DNA of 64,000 nt from Cryptomeria japonica (Eukaryota > Streptophyta > Pinopsida > Cupressales > Cupressaceae): the NCBI RefSeq assembly GCF_030272615.1, contig NC_081411.1:38042640-38106639 (forward strand), given 5' to 3'. This document shows, piece after piece, positions 11,040-21,502 of the stretch. The position numbers and the translations under genes were made by a program. Numbering within the stretch: position 1 is the stretch's first letter; each line of letters opens with the position of its first letter. The notes below the pieces were generated by a model. The model saw only the letters and a list, made by a program, of their open reading frames with translations, had not been told where the DNA came from and did no database searches.

Positions 11040-11693
11040 TTATTACATATTGATTTTATTATGAACTTTTCAAAAAAATTTACCAAACATAGGTTTTTCA
11101 CGGAACATGAATTTCTCTATTCAATGCACTAGGAGAAATAATAAAGTAATTCAAAAAAAATATCAAAAATATCTATGCCCTAGGTATTGATGTCTTCTTT
11201 GTAACAAAAAAAATTAAATTTTGATAATATAAAACAAGATATGTGTTCAAACGTACACCTATGTGTAAAATATAATTAGTTGGACTTCAAAACTTAATAA
11301 AATGAAAAATATTCAACATATCAGTATCAAACCAACTGTAAGCCCTGGATATTGATGTTACAAACCAAAATTTGAAAGAATTGAGTTTTTTATCATTTAT
11401 AAAACAAAAGTTATGCATTTCATGAGTCACATGACTTTTAAAAAATGTAGTTTGCTGCAAAACAACTACTTCTCGAGGGAGATAGAAAAATAAAAATAAA
11501 AAATCTTCAAAAAATTTGCAAAAAATATATATAGAATCTATAGACAAAATGCTACAAATCACTAATTTACATTATCTTCAAATTCTTAATAGTTTAAAAG
11601 TTATAGTTGTGGGAAGTTGAAGATTATTTTAACAATGTTCATCCCAGTGTCAAAAGTGGCAAAAAAGTGGAACTATTATTGTGAGTTCACCCT
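11040..11693 (-). repeat. Diverged terminal-like module, copy C, abutting a gypsy RT
   Basis: The third copy of the AT-rich module. On the minus strand it starts GGGTGAACTCAC and contains AAAAAGTGG-type blocks (CCACTTTTTTGCCACTTTTG). It ends sharply against reverse transcriptase coding sequence of a Ty3/gypsy fossil, which gives the best evidence that GGGT... is a true element terminus. Confidence 0.5.
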
Positions 11694-11961
11694 TATACCA
11701 TGAGAAACAATCTATTAAAGAGAACATTTCATGTCCTGCTAATAGATCTACAATGATATCAGTGCTTGGTAATGGAAAGTCATCCTTTGGGCATGCCTTG
11801 TTCAGGTCCCTGAAATCCATGCACACTCTGATACTTTTATATGGTTTTGATACTGGCATAATGGTTGACACCCATTCTAGATATGCAACTGGTCTTATGA
11901 ACCCTACATCCAATAACTTCTTCAATTTTGCTTTGACAAGAAGAGAAATATGAGGATGCAT
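11694..11961 (-). pseudogene. Ty3/gypsy reverse transcriptase, N-terminal part
   Basis: The minus-strand translation shows the family signature IRVCMDFRDLNKACPKDDFPLP, parted here as IRVCMDFRDLNKAC and PKDDFPLP, followed by LLAGHEMFSLIDCFS. This matches the first RT motifs of plant Ty3/gypsy polyproteins. The domain stops at the boundary with module C. It is a fossil. Confidence 0.93.
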
Positions 11962-12303
11962 CTATTTAGGTTTTTGTTTAACTAGTTTGGCTCCCAAAGC
12001 GACATTGAGATGATGTATAATGCAATCTAGGTCCAGTCCCTACATATCAATGTATCACTAAGCAAAGTTGATTTGCCTCTTTTTGAAAAGCTTGGTAAAG
12101 TCCACTCTTTCTTGTTCTGTTAAAGATATTGTAGGATGAATAATCTTAGCACTCTCTAGAGTACCAATATTAACTATCTCTATAGGTTGTATTAGAATAG
12201 TTGATCTCTCTTGAAAATATTCAGGTAGAGTGCCAAATATTCCATCTTCTAGTGCTTGAAGGAGATTTTCACCATTAGATACATCGTTTATTTTATCTTT
12301 TGA

Positions 12304-13640
12304 CTAATCTAATGTTGCCATAAAATGGTTTTCAGTATTAGACCTTCTTTGTTTTGTTGCTTCACTTTTGCAACTGGAAGATTTAGCACCCTCTTGACTA
12401 CAAGAAGCATTATTTGATTCATTGGTGGAAGATCTCTTTGGTGTTACGGGTTCAATAGTCTTAAGGTATATGGATATGGCATGGTCATTTGGGAAGGTAT
12501 CAATTTCAATGAGTTCAGTATTATCCCATTCAATGAGTCCTAGATGGACTAAGGGTAAATCGTCTGCTTGATTAGTCTCAAAGTTATCAATGGTCATCAC
12601 ATAGTTATCAAAGTTTTTGGGTATATTAGTCGAGTTAAGGATTTCACTCTCTTCAGGATATACTCTCCCAATCGCTCTCCAATTAGCTCTGGTAAAGTTA
12701 GGATGAGTAATTTGTGATTCACCCTCAAGTGATCTTCCTTCTGACATTTGTCCCTCAAACGAATGGATCATATTCACATACACATCTTTTGTGTCACAAA
12801 ATTATTCAGAAGATGTCTCAAAATTTGTATCAAAATCCCACTCATGTGAATCAGTTTCACTAGTAGCTTGTAATCTACATATTTATTCATATAGAGTATT
12901 ATTAGCTTCTGGTGATTTCCTTGTCATTTCTTTTCTTCTTTCATATTTTGCTTCCTCTAAACTGATTGTTTCTCCTAGTTGGATTGACATCAATTCTTCT
13001 ATGGTTCTACCAAGTTTTTGTTCTTGATGACTAGAGATTGCTGGAGATCTTGTGTCCTTTTTTTCTTCTGACTATTGAGTAGTGACCATATCTATCTTTT
13101 GGATTGTGACTTCTTGTTTTCTCCTATTTTCCTCCTCATGTTTTCTAGTATATGCTTCTTTTCTTTGGATTCTGGTTTCTTCTTGTCTTTTGTCAAGTTC
13201 TTCTTTCTATTTCTTGGAAGATGTGTTATCTTTTGGAATAGAATCCTTTTCTTCAATTTCTCCACTTGATAAATCAGATAGTGGATTTGGACCCCATTCA
13301 TATTCATGTGAATCAGTTTTAGAATCACTATCTAGGACTACACCACTGTAACTGACAGGAATATTGTATGGTTAGAAGAGTTTTCTGACTGTTGATACAA
13401 GTTTTGTTGTTGGTTATGTATTGGCTTGATTAGGTTTTGTACTTACTTGCACTTGATGAATTTGTTTATAGGAAGGCTCCTCTCTTTAAACGATAACTTC
13501 TTCTTGTTGTTTCTTATATCCATATTCTTTTTCTTTTCTATTTGTCTTTTCAGCTACTTGTTGTATCACTTCTTGCAATGATTCCTCTTTGCATTCTCCA
13601 TTGGGGATTTTGATGATGATCTTGATTTTGTATAGGTTGA
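12304..13640 (-). pseudogene. Gypsy polyprotein linker between protease/G-patch and RT
   Basis: A long, mostly open minus-strand stretch that is acidic and Ser/Asn-rich (12304-12783), then Lys/Glu-rich (about 13.1-13.6 kb), lying between the two recognisable ends of the gypsy fossil. No domain is recognised; linkers of this kind are common in plant gypsy polyproteins. Assignment rests on position. Confidence 0.55.
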
Positions 13641-13643
13641 ATA

Positions 13644-14576
13644 TGTTGGAAACCAATAACACTCAAAGGGGTGGTGAATCAATGTTATACCTGAATGATA
13701 AGTTTTATCCTTATTACAACATGCATACACCGACCGGTATACCGGTACATACAAAATTGAAATAAGTAAAGAAACCAATAAGCCAATCACATAAATGAGA
13801 ACCATAAAACACAAATTTATACATGGAAAACCTCAAAGAGGAAAAACCACAGTGGGATTTGTGACCCATATATCAATCCACTAGCCATATGAAGAGATAT
13901 TACAAAATATGAGGTGCCTGTACTTACAGGAAGGCTTACAGCCTAGAGCACACTGCTGAATCACAAAAGGAGTCTCAGTGACTACATAAAATTCCAAACC
14001 ACAATCTAGAGAAGTGTGAATTGCTAAGATAGCATCTTCTATGCCATAATACAGTTCCAGTTTAAGATTTGTCTATTCTGGTTTGAAACCCTAAACCCTT
14101 TACCAGAATAACCCTTACAATAATTTTCTCACACACATGATCCCTCTAATATGTTTCACATCTTATTACATTCTCATCATGATTTACATATTTTTCTGTT
14201 TTTTCAAAATGATCTATCAAACTATCCTATATACCCTATACAAATTTACATGTCTTATGTTGGCTTACGAAGATATATATAATATCAAATTGCCTGTCGA
14301 TCAGATAACATAAATGCATAAACATTAAAACCAATTGCCAATGCCTGATCCAAGATATGTCAGCCTCCAATACTGATGACCTTTACTAAACCATGTCATT
14401 TTGCATTATCGGTGACCAAAGAAATCCTTCTGCCCTATTGGTGTTGATGGTAGTGAAGTAGTTGTGAAGTGCGTGTCGGTACACCATAGAACCTAAACAT
14501 GAAGCCAGAACACAAAACCGTGTTGCCATCAATGAAGACATAGTGAAACCAACTAATTGAGTGAAAATTGATAACA
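13644..14576 (-). repeat. 3' LTR of the 8.8-kb element
   Basis: 933 bp, collinear with 21503-22435. The outer end reads TGTTGGAAACC on the plus strand. It carries an ACCGGTATACCGGT palindrome near 13733 that is conserved in the other LTR. Confidence 0.92.
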
Positions 14577-14590
14577 ATCTCCCCCTTTGG
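14577..14590 (-). other. Polypurine tract
   Basis: On the minus strand CCAAAGGGGGAGAT lies directly before the 3' LTR start, as expected for plus-strand priming. Confidence 0.85.
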
Positions 14591-14835
14591 CATTGATGGC
14601 AACAATCATGTGAAAAATGGTCAAGGTTTCATCTGTCGGTTCCATCTTGCCTCGTTCCCTGTGAGCTGAATATGCAAAATACTCCATATCTCCAAAAATC
14701 CATAACTCCCCCTAACATATACAACTTCTTTTATTTTTCACATTTGTAATACTCCCCATTTGACATCAATGCCATCAAAAACTTCTAAAAGAATGGCAAA
14801 GAAAAAGAACTGTACAATGAATATCCCAAAAAGTC

Positions 14836-15657
14836 TTACCGGAGCTTGACAAATTTCAAAGTTTCCGGATAAACCTTTCCTAATAACTCCAGATAAGTAT
14901 CCCAGTTGGTTTTGAATGTGCCAAAAATAGATATAAGTCCACTCAATAAATGTGCAAAAGAATCTTTCTCATTTACCTCTACCGCTGTGGGCTTTCCCAC
15001 CATATCGATGCATTCTTTCTTATGTACATTGAGTGAATCCAACCGGGGCCTCACCAAGCCTCTTAGACTTCTTGCTCTCCTTATTATCTTGTCTCTTCCC
15101 TTCTCAAGAATAGAAATTTGGTTTTCCAAAATCAAAATTTGACCATCAATGGATGTAGTCAATGAAATTAGTCCGTCAAAAGAATTAGCTATACTTGCAA
15201 TTTTCTCCTAAATGTCTTATATCTTTTTATCCACATTAGTTGTAAGAATTTTGGTGTTACAACATACCCTATATATATTTGTACATTGCTTCAAAGAATT
15301 TTCAATTAGGATCAGCTTCTCATTAATCTTTTTCTTCTCAGTTTCAATTATCTAATCAAATGTAGCTCTCTTAGCCTGAGTAAACCTTTCTAATGCTTTT
15401 CAGTTTGAGATTTGCTGTAAGGATTGAAAATCCTTTGAAATATGCTCAGTAATTATCTTAAGCTTGCCAGATGGGCTTGCTTCATTTTCAATCTTACACT
15501 TCAGGACCAGTTTGTGTAAAATAGTGATTGATTGATCTATAATACCTTTATATATGGATCCCTCCATCAGTTTTTGTGCTTCCATCATCATCAGTTTAGT
15601 GGGACTCATCTCTGTGATGTTTTTCTTTTCAACCTGTGAAGTGTCAATTGACAACAA
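14836..15657 (-). pseudogene. Downstream open stretches of the LARD-like element
   Basis: Two minus-strand stretches (15657-15400 and 15162-14836) rich in Leu, Lys, Glu and Ile look coiled-coil-forming (for example QILILENQISILEKG). They lie downstream of the DNA-element insertion and probably continue the same unassigned element protein as 17.8-20.0 kb. No pol domain is seen. Fossil. Confidence 0.5.
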
Positions 15658-15692
15658 AGATGGACAAACAACTGGTTCCCTACCGGATTTTC

Positions 15693-15830
15693 CTGTAGTG
15701 CGAGGGGTGATTTGGGTAGCGCATAGGGTTAACCTAGCACATAGGGCAAAGTGTTTAGCGCATAGCCGAGTTTAGCTAATGCATAGGTGGCAGCTTAGCG
15801 CATGGGAGGGTTATCTTAGCATGTGAGCAG
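15693..15830 (+). repeat. Left subterminal array, TAGCGCATAGG units
   Basis: Six degenerate units beginning near 15717, 15735, 15756, 15775, 15796 and 15817, spaced 18-21 bp. Each carries TAGCGCATAGG or a close variant (TAGCACATAGG, TAATGCATAGG). Confidence 0.85.
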
Positions 15831-16079
15831 GAAAATGGCTAGAAAGGAGTGGGAAGATGGCATTGTGGGGGAAATAATAGATGAGGAAGATGATTTTAGG
15901 GGTAAATAGGTGTCTGCCAAGTGTTTTGGGATGGATTTTTAGCCAATTTTGTGCCTGTTGTGATGATGTCCAAGTCTTGATAGATTGTGAAATTGCTTTT
16001 GTTGTTGAAGTACCAAGCTAATTAATTGAATGATGATCTTGATTTGTAATTTGATATGGATCTTTGATTTTTGCCTTGA
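15831..16079 (+). other. Leader of the PMD element
   Basis: Non-coding stretch between the left array and the minisatellite. No frame or motif is recognised. Confidence 0.4.
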
Positions 16080-16645
16080 ATTGAATTTGATGTTCGATAT
16101 GAGTTCCGATTCATGATTTTCAATATGGTTCCTGGTGTGATGTATTTTTTATTTGCTTATGTTTTTATTTCATTATGGGACTGTGATTTTGATTTCTCAA
16201 TATGGTTCTTGTGATATGGGTCATTGATTTTCAATGTGGTTCTTAATTGTCGATATGGAAGTTGATTTGATATTTCATTGTTTCATGTTGGTTTTTGATT
16301 TCGATATGGGATTTGATTTTTGCTATGGAACTTGATTTTATATTTCATTGTTTCAAGTGGTTTTGTTTATTTTGATATGGGATTTGATGTGGAAATTGAT
16401 TTGATACTTGCGTTGTTTCAAGTTGATATTGATATGATTTTGATATGGGATTTGATGTGGAACTTGATTTGATACTTGCGTTGTTTCAAGTTTGATAGTG
16501 ATATGATTTTGATATGGAATTCTGATGTGGAACTTGATTTGATACTTGCGTTGTTTTAAGTTTGATATTGATATGATTTTGATATGGAATTATGATGTGG
16601 AACTTGATTTGATACTTGCGTTGTTTCAAGTTGTTTTTGTGATTG
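16080..16645 (+). repeat. 69-bp minisatellite in the PMD leader
   Basis: Four clear copies start near 16374, 16442, 16511 and 16581. Each contains GATATGG, GATGTGGAACTTGATTTGAT, ACTTGCGTTGTTTCAAG and GATATTGATATGATTTT. Upstream, from about 16080, the same GATATGG/TTGATTT words recur in more degenerate form. Confidence 0.9.
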
Positions 16646-16753
16646 GATATATCGGATAGATGTAGGAACTGATGCTTGACAGAATGGCTTGGCATACTTT
16701 AGGTGCGTGAGCGATTCCCTAGACCATGGTCTCTAATTCCGTGGTTGACATAG

Positions 16754-17491
16754 GTAGATAGAGATATTATTGAGAGGTGTGGGTTATCCTCTATGTTGGA
16801 CATGTCTCGGTATATCATTAAACAGGGTTTGCTGACAACTTTGGTAGAGAGGTGGCACAGTGACACAAACACCTTTCATTTGGCTACTGGCGAGATGACA
16901 ATTACTCCAGAAGACTGTTATCAAATTTTACAGATTCCAATGATTGGAGCACTATTGTCATATGAGCAGACGAAGGGGGATGGGATAGAGTCTCTTCATC
17001 GGATATTCCATGATTATCAGATTTGTGGATATGAGATCCCATGGAAGGAGTTCATATATTTTGATTATGCTCCACTACCTTATGTACTGGCAGGTTTCAT
17101 AGGTAGCTTCTTGTGTCTTGACCATAGGTTGAAGGGACTGGCAGTGGGTTGGGGATTGGTGTTAGAGGATATGGTGACAAAGGGTCGCAGGTTTGCATGG
17201 GGGTCCTATATGTTGGCCCATCTTTACAAAGAGCTGCACTAGGTGGTGTATTTGGGATACTCGAGTTTATCAGTTGGGGTCACATTATTACAGGTGTGGG
17301 CTTGGAAGCACATTCCCGCAGCAAGGCCACTTACAGATAGGGATAGGCCAGTTGGTTGGGCTTATGCATATGGGTACACAGATATAGTTGTCCAACATAA
17401 GCTAGGAAAACTAGAGCATTGGAGGAGGGTGATGGATGACATTGATATGGTCATCTGGAGACCGTATATGGCTATGAATCCTATGCACTAG
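16754..17491 (+). pseudogene. Plant mobile domain (PMD, aminotransferase-like) protein, one nonsense codon
   Basis: The frame opens after a plausible splice acceptor (ACATAG at 16748-16753) and gives DIIERCGLSSMLDMSRY, LVERWHSDTNTFHLATGEM, TITPEDCYQIL and, further on, WAWKHIPAARPL, WAYAYGYTD, HWRRVMDDID and VIWRPY. These are the ordered landmarks of the PMD family (TFHLPCGEMTPTL...; R...LD; W.PY). A single in-frame TAG (17240-17242) sits where Gln is expected, and the frame continues to a TAG at the end. PMD proteins occur in MAIN-type silencing factors and in transposons; their biochemical role is unclear and the aminotransferase-like name does not imply enzyme activity. Its position inside inverted arrays says transposon cargo. 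A 5' exon must lie upstream but is not identified. Confidence 0.85.
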
Positions 17492-17494
17492 GTC

Positions 17495-17640
17495 AACCCT
17501 ACGTGCTACCTTGTTCCTCGCATATGCTACCCTATTATCCCTATGTGCTACCCTAAACCTACGATGTGCTACCCAACGACTCCTAGACACTACCCTAGTT
17601 GAAAAACCCTATGTGCTAACTGTTGTATCATATGCGCTTA
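17495..17640 (-). repeat. Right subterminal array, CCTATGTGCTACC units
   Basis: Seven units with about 21-bp spacing (CTACGTGCTACC, CGCATATGCTACC, CTATGTGCTACC and so on), inverted relative to the left array. Because the period is 21 bp, the plus strand stays open as a 7-residue repeat with a Cys-Tyr-Pro core (TCYLVPR, ICYPIIP, MCYPKPT, MCYPTTP) just after the PMD stop codon. This may be a former C-terminal tail of the PMD protein. Confidence 0.85.
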
Positions 17641-17792
17641 TCCTTTATAACCTCCTCACTTGGATTAGTGGCTTTTCCACCTAGTGCAATCTGTGTAACT
17701 GTCGGTTCCTCTATAAGAATTGTAACCTCAACCTATACATTTATATTTGGAGGACAACTACCCTCACTATTAATATCCATTACAACATTAGC

Positions 17793-19018
17793 TTATTCAC
17801 TCTCTGTATTAACTGGTATCTTAATATTTGTGTGTACATCTATTTTTACCGAGGGCTCAATTTCCACTATCTTAATTTTTTTCAAAATTGAGGTTGAAGT
17901 ATCCATAATATCTTTTCCTTTTCCTTCAACCGGGGTATATACAGTGTCTGTCTTGATTTTTGATGAAGTAATGAATCCCCTATTTTCTTTAAGAAATTTA
18001 CTCATGCTTTTTTAGTCTCCTTTATGATTTCATTTACTCTTCCTAGCATCAAACTGGTTATCCTATGTTTTCTATTGAAATTTTTTTTTTCTGTCACCTC
18101 AAGTGTCTTTTCCATTTCATCGGGAGTAGTAGTAACACAGATAGATCATATCTCTTGAATTTTGATATGTTTATCTTCTTGCATAGCTGACAATCTTCTA
18201 GCATCTAACATATTATACAACTCAATCGGTATTTGATTTTCTATTTATATTAAGGCTTTCTTATAAATATCAACGTATAATAAAACAACTTCCTCTACCT
18301 CTCTTTGTTCATCATCCTCTAAGTGTTAATAATAAAATTGAACATTTTTCAACATGCCATCTTTAGTGATTTGATCTACTAATTCTGCACAAGATTTAGA
18401 TGGTATGATATTACGAGATTCGATGTCACTCTTCTTCTTCCTCTTTGTAGTACCGGATGTAGCTGAAGGTGTAGCTTTTGGTGCTTGCTTTTGTGCCAGT
18501 ATTTTGATTGTAACCTTCCTAACCGGTTTCTTCTTAGCTTCTACCTTTGTTTCCTTTGGTTTCTTCCTAACAACCCTCTTAAATACCAATGGTGTGTCAT
18601 CCTCATATTCTAATTCTGTAGTAATAGGCTCAATATGAACTTCAGGATCCTTCCTCTTTCTTCCTTTCTTCGGGACAACATCAATTAGTGCTTTGATGTC
18701 CTTTGAGACCTTCTCCTCAAATTTGCTTCCTTTCACTTCCTTCTTTTGTCTTTTCTTCTGGTTGAACTCTGTTTCAACCTCTTGAGTTTTTTGTTGTGTA
18801 GCACCATAGGGTTTCTCTGCCTCATCTATTGGTGCATCAATCAACATTTTTGCGTAGGCATCAAGAATATGTGCATCCACCTCATAGTCCATTTCTTCAA
18901 TCCAAATCTTTCGGGGCTTAACTGCTTCCATGAGTGTCTCATCCTTCTTTACCGTGAAGCATATGTTGGTTAAATATTTTTCTTTAATATGCTCAAGTAC
19001 CCTTACCCTAGACCTCAT
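17793..19018 (-). pseudogene. Lys-rich unassigned open stretches of the LARD-like element
   Basis: The 230-codon stretch (19018-18326) is strongly basic in its middle (KKGRKRKDPE, RKKPKETKVEAKKKPVRK), and a second stretch lies at 18005-17793. Both are on the element's coding strand, downstream of the zinc knuckle and interrupted by the PMD element. No known domain. Fossil element protein of unknown role. Confidence 0.5.
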
Positions 19019-19126
19019 ATATTTTTAGAATGATTTGAAATATCCCCATACCTTATCACCTCTCTGGCTTCCTAAAGCAGCAATTGACTATTTCAATTGT
19101 CTTCCTACAGGAATGTCAAAAGCCCA

Positions 19127-20018
19127 TTACCTCTTGCCAAAACCAGGTGTATCATTCATGAAGTATAACATCAAACAAACTATCAAGTTGCCATACCAGA
19201 ATGTATCCTTCTTCTCACTCTTAATTTTCCCTAACTTTATTAACAACTCATCAAGCATCCAATTGCATAGATCTAATTTTACATTCTCTCTCATCATTTT
19301 GTATGCAGCCAGAATGCATGAACTGGAAATTGAATTCAGTCTGTTTGACTGAGTTACCTTATACCCAATGATCATGTTGCCAAATTTGATGTTTGTGTCG
19401 GTGATAGTGCTCACTTTCATGGATCTTTTGTCAGACGTTGCATTGGTGATCTTCCTCACAAAATCATTTGAGACCTTCCTGTTTGGATGTTGCTCAACCA
19501 ATGACAAACCAGTTATTGCTCGGATGGCTTCCTTGGTGATTTTGTAAGGTTTGTCCAGCCATATAAACTCCCCATGTACTCTTCTCTGAACATATCTGAT
19601 TATCTCATCCTCAAATTCTGGAATATCTAGAATGTCTGTAAACCCTAGGTCTTTAATATATTTGTATGTCAGTTTGATCTTTCCAGATTCTCCCATTATC
19701 TCACTCACATACATGCCCTTAATTTCTTAAGTTCCCAAGTCCTTGATGTGATAGTGAATATATGCCCTAACATCCTCTACATAGACAACTCCCTTCAAAA
19801 TGCAAGAAAATTCTCCAACCGAATCTTCCACGGTAGCCACATGTGGATACCGCTTGAAAATTGGCCTGGGGCGGTCCTTGACCTCTACTACAGATGGGTT
19901 TGCAACAAAAATAGGAATAGATGATGATCTCGCTTCCATGTTTAAAGATAAATACCCTTTGATCGCTCTCGGTGAAAACCTCCAACAAATTCTTCCAAAC
20001 ACCAGTGAGATCGCTCAA
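19127..20018 (-). pseudogene. Unassigned conserved-looking protein of the LARD-like element
   Basis: A 195-codon stretch (19714-19127) with IKLTYKYIKDLGFTDIL, KITKEAIRAITGLSLVEQHP and MIGYKVTQSNRLNSISS, preceded by stretches at 20018-19727. The KEAIRAITGL pattern resembles short helical domains in plant retroelement-borne proteins of unknown function, but I cannot name a family. It replaces the position where pol would be expected. Confidence 0.5.
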
Positions 20019-20564
20019 GAAGAAATCTAATTGCCCTTAATTGCCTTTGATCACTCTTAGTCACTCTGAATCACTCTGAAATTGCTCTGACTGCAAGGTG
20101 ATTGATAATGAAATGTATTCGACCTTTTAGCTTTTGAGAAAAGCCCTAATATTCCATTGACATAAATCATTGTTGGTGAAAGATATCGGATCTTACTTAG
20201 AATATATCCATGTCGAATAATCATCTCCAATATCTAGAACATGTTCAAGAACCTCTTCTCGTGGCATATGCAGCATCTTCATGAATTTTACCTACCCCAA
20301 AGGCATCTACCTCAGTTACCAGATGAGCTCCCTATCGGTGCAGGAGTAGCCTCTTCTAGCAGATAAGTAACCAAGAAATTCTCATCTGATGAATTGTTCT
20401 TCAATCTTTCTAACCCATCTCGAAGTATGATCTTGCCGAATTTCACTAACCTTCTCTTTTCCTTTCTTATTTGATCCTACGTTACCAACCGGTGGATTTC
20501 TGCTTCCACAGAACTTAGCAATATGTCCAACCTTATTACATGCATAATATGTAACATTGTTCCT

Positions 20565-20759
20565 TCAAATTTCTTTTCTAAAACCGGTGAAATTGCTTGA
20601 CCTACATTGATTAGCCATATGTCCAAATTTTCCACATGCATAGCTTTTGACATTGATTCTGCAATATTTTGTTTTATGGCCAAACTTATTACACTTAGAA
20701 CATTTACCGAGAGTAGAATCGGGGTTTTGATTTTCTCTATTTCTATATTGTGTAGCCAT
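20565..20759 (-). pseudogene. Gag-like double CCHC zinc knuckle
   Basis: The minus-strand translation contains CSKCNKFGHKTKYC and then ACGKFGHMANQC, the second preceded by a changed first Cys position. This is two C-x2-C-x4-H-x4-C knuckles, typical of retroelement nucleocapsids that bind template RNA. Fossil. Confidence 0.85.
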
Positions 20760-20933
20760 GTGACCAAATGTATTGCAAACAAAACATCTACCATTTAATT
20801 TATAAGCATTAAAATGCCTTACCAGTGCCTTATGGTTTTGATCTTCATTAGCAGTACTGAAACTCTGTCCTTGCTCAAATCCAAGTCCATTGGAATTTTC
20901 AATCTGCCTTTGACTATTCAGTAACTCATCTAG

Positions 20934-21485
20934 CTATGCTGAGCTAATCTTGAATTTTCCTTTGTACTCACTTGCAGTAATTAAGTCTTCTCTAAGAATT
21001 ATCATTTTTCTTTCAAGCTCTTGTTCATTACTTAGGGATTGTACCAAATCAGTTCTCAACATATCATTTTCATGAACCGAACTACCACATTCTTCAAATT
21101 CGTTCTTTAGGGATACAGTGAGATTTTCTTCCTTCTTCTTTCTATCCTCAATCTCCTTAGACATTCTCATAGTTATAAGTTCCATTTCAGTTTTCATAAC
21201 CATGTTCTCCCAACTCAATTTCTGACATTGTTCCTTAAGTGTATCTTTCTCTTCATCATACTGACTTTGCAAAAGTTCGTTCCTCCTAGCTTGAATAGAT
21301 GATAGCCTCTCTTGTAGGACAAGAATGAATTCCTTAGCAGAATTCAATTCATCTTGTAGCTTTAAGTTTTTCAACATTTCAGCATCATAATCTTCAAGTT
21401 CCATTTCAAGTTCCTTCTCCAAAGCCATATCCATGGATTCCGGTTTCTGGATCTTCCTCAAGTTGTTAAACTTCCTTTGACGCAC
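20934..21485 (-). pseudogene. Coiled-coil gag-like protein of the LARD-like element
   Basis: A 183-codon stretch beginning right after the primer-binding site, with long Leu/Glu/Lys heptads (ELEMELEDYDAEMLKNLKL, ERKMIILREDLI). Its place directly behind the 5' LTR argues for a gag role, but the usual Ty1/copia gag domain is not recognisable. Fossil. Confidence 0.6.
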
Positions 21486-21487
21486 AA

Positions 21488-21500
21488 GGCTCTAATACCA
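21488..21500 (-). other. Primer-binding site (initiator tRNA-Met type)
   Basis: On the minus strand TGGTATTAGAGCC lies two bases past the LTR end CCAACA. It matches the usual Ty1/copia-style TGGTATCAGAGC with one change. Confidence 0.9.
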
Positions 21501-21502
21501 AT

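Larger units (their letters stand above)
15693..17640 (+). mobile_element. DNA element carrying a plant mobile domain gene between inverted repeat arrays
   Basis: Sequence of the host LTR element stops near 15,690 and resumes near 17,645. Between them lie a left array of TAGCGCATAGG units, a long leader with a 69-bp minisatellite, a PMD gene and a right array of CCTATGTGCTACC units, which is the left motif in inverted orientation. Inverted tandem subterminal arrays are typical of foldback-like and some Mutator-like elements, and PMD genes are often carried by such elements and by gypsy elements. No transposase is seen, so it is probably non-autonomous. I could not fix the exact ends or a clean target-site duplication. 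Confidence 0.65.

Noticed and set aside
16754-17491. Metabolic aminotransferase
   Set aside because: The aminotransferase-like label belongs to the PMD family by history; no PLP-binding Lys motif is visible, and the context is a transposon.
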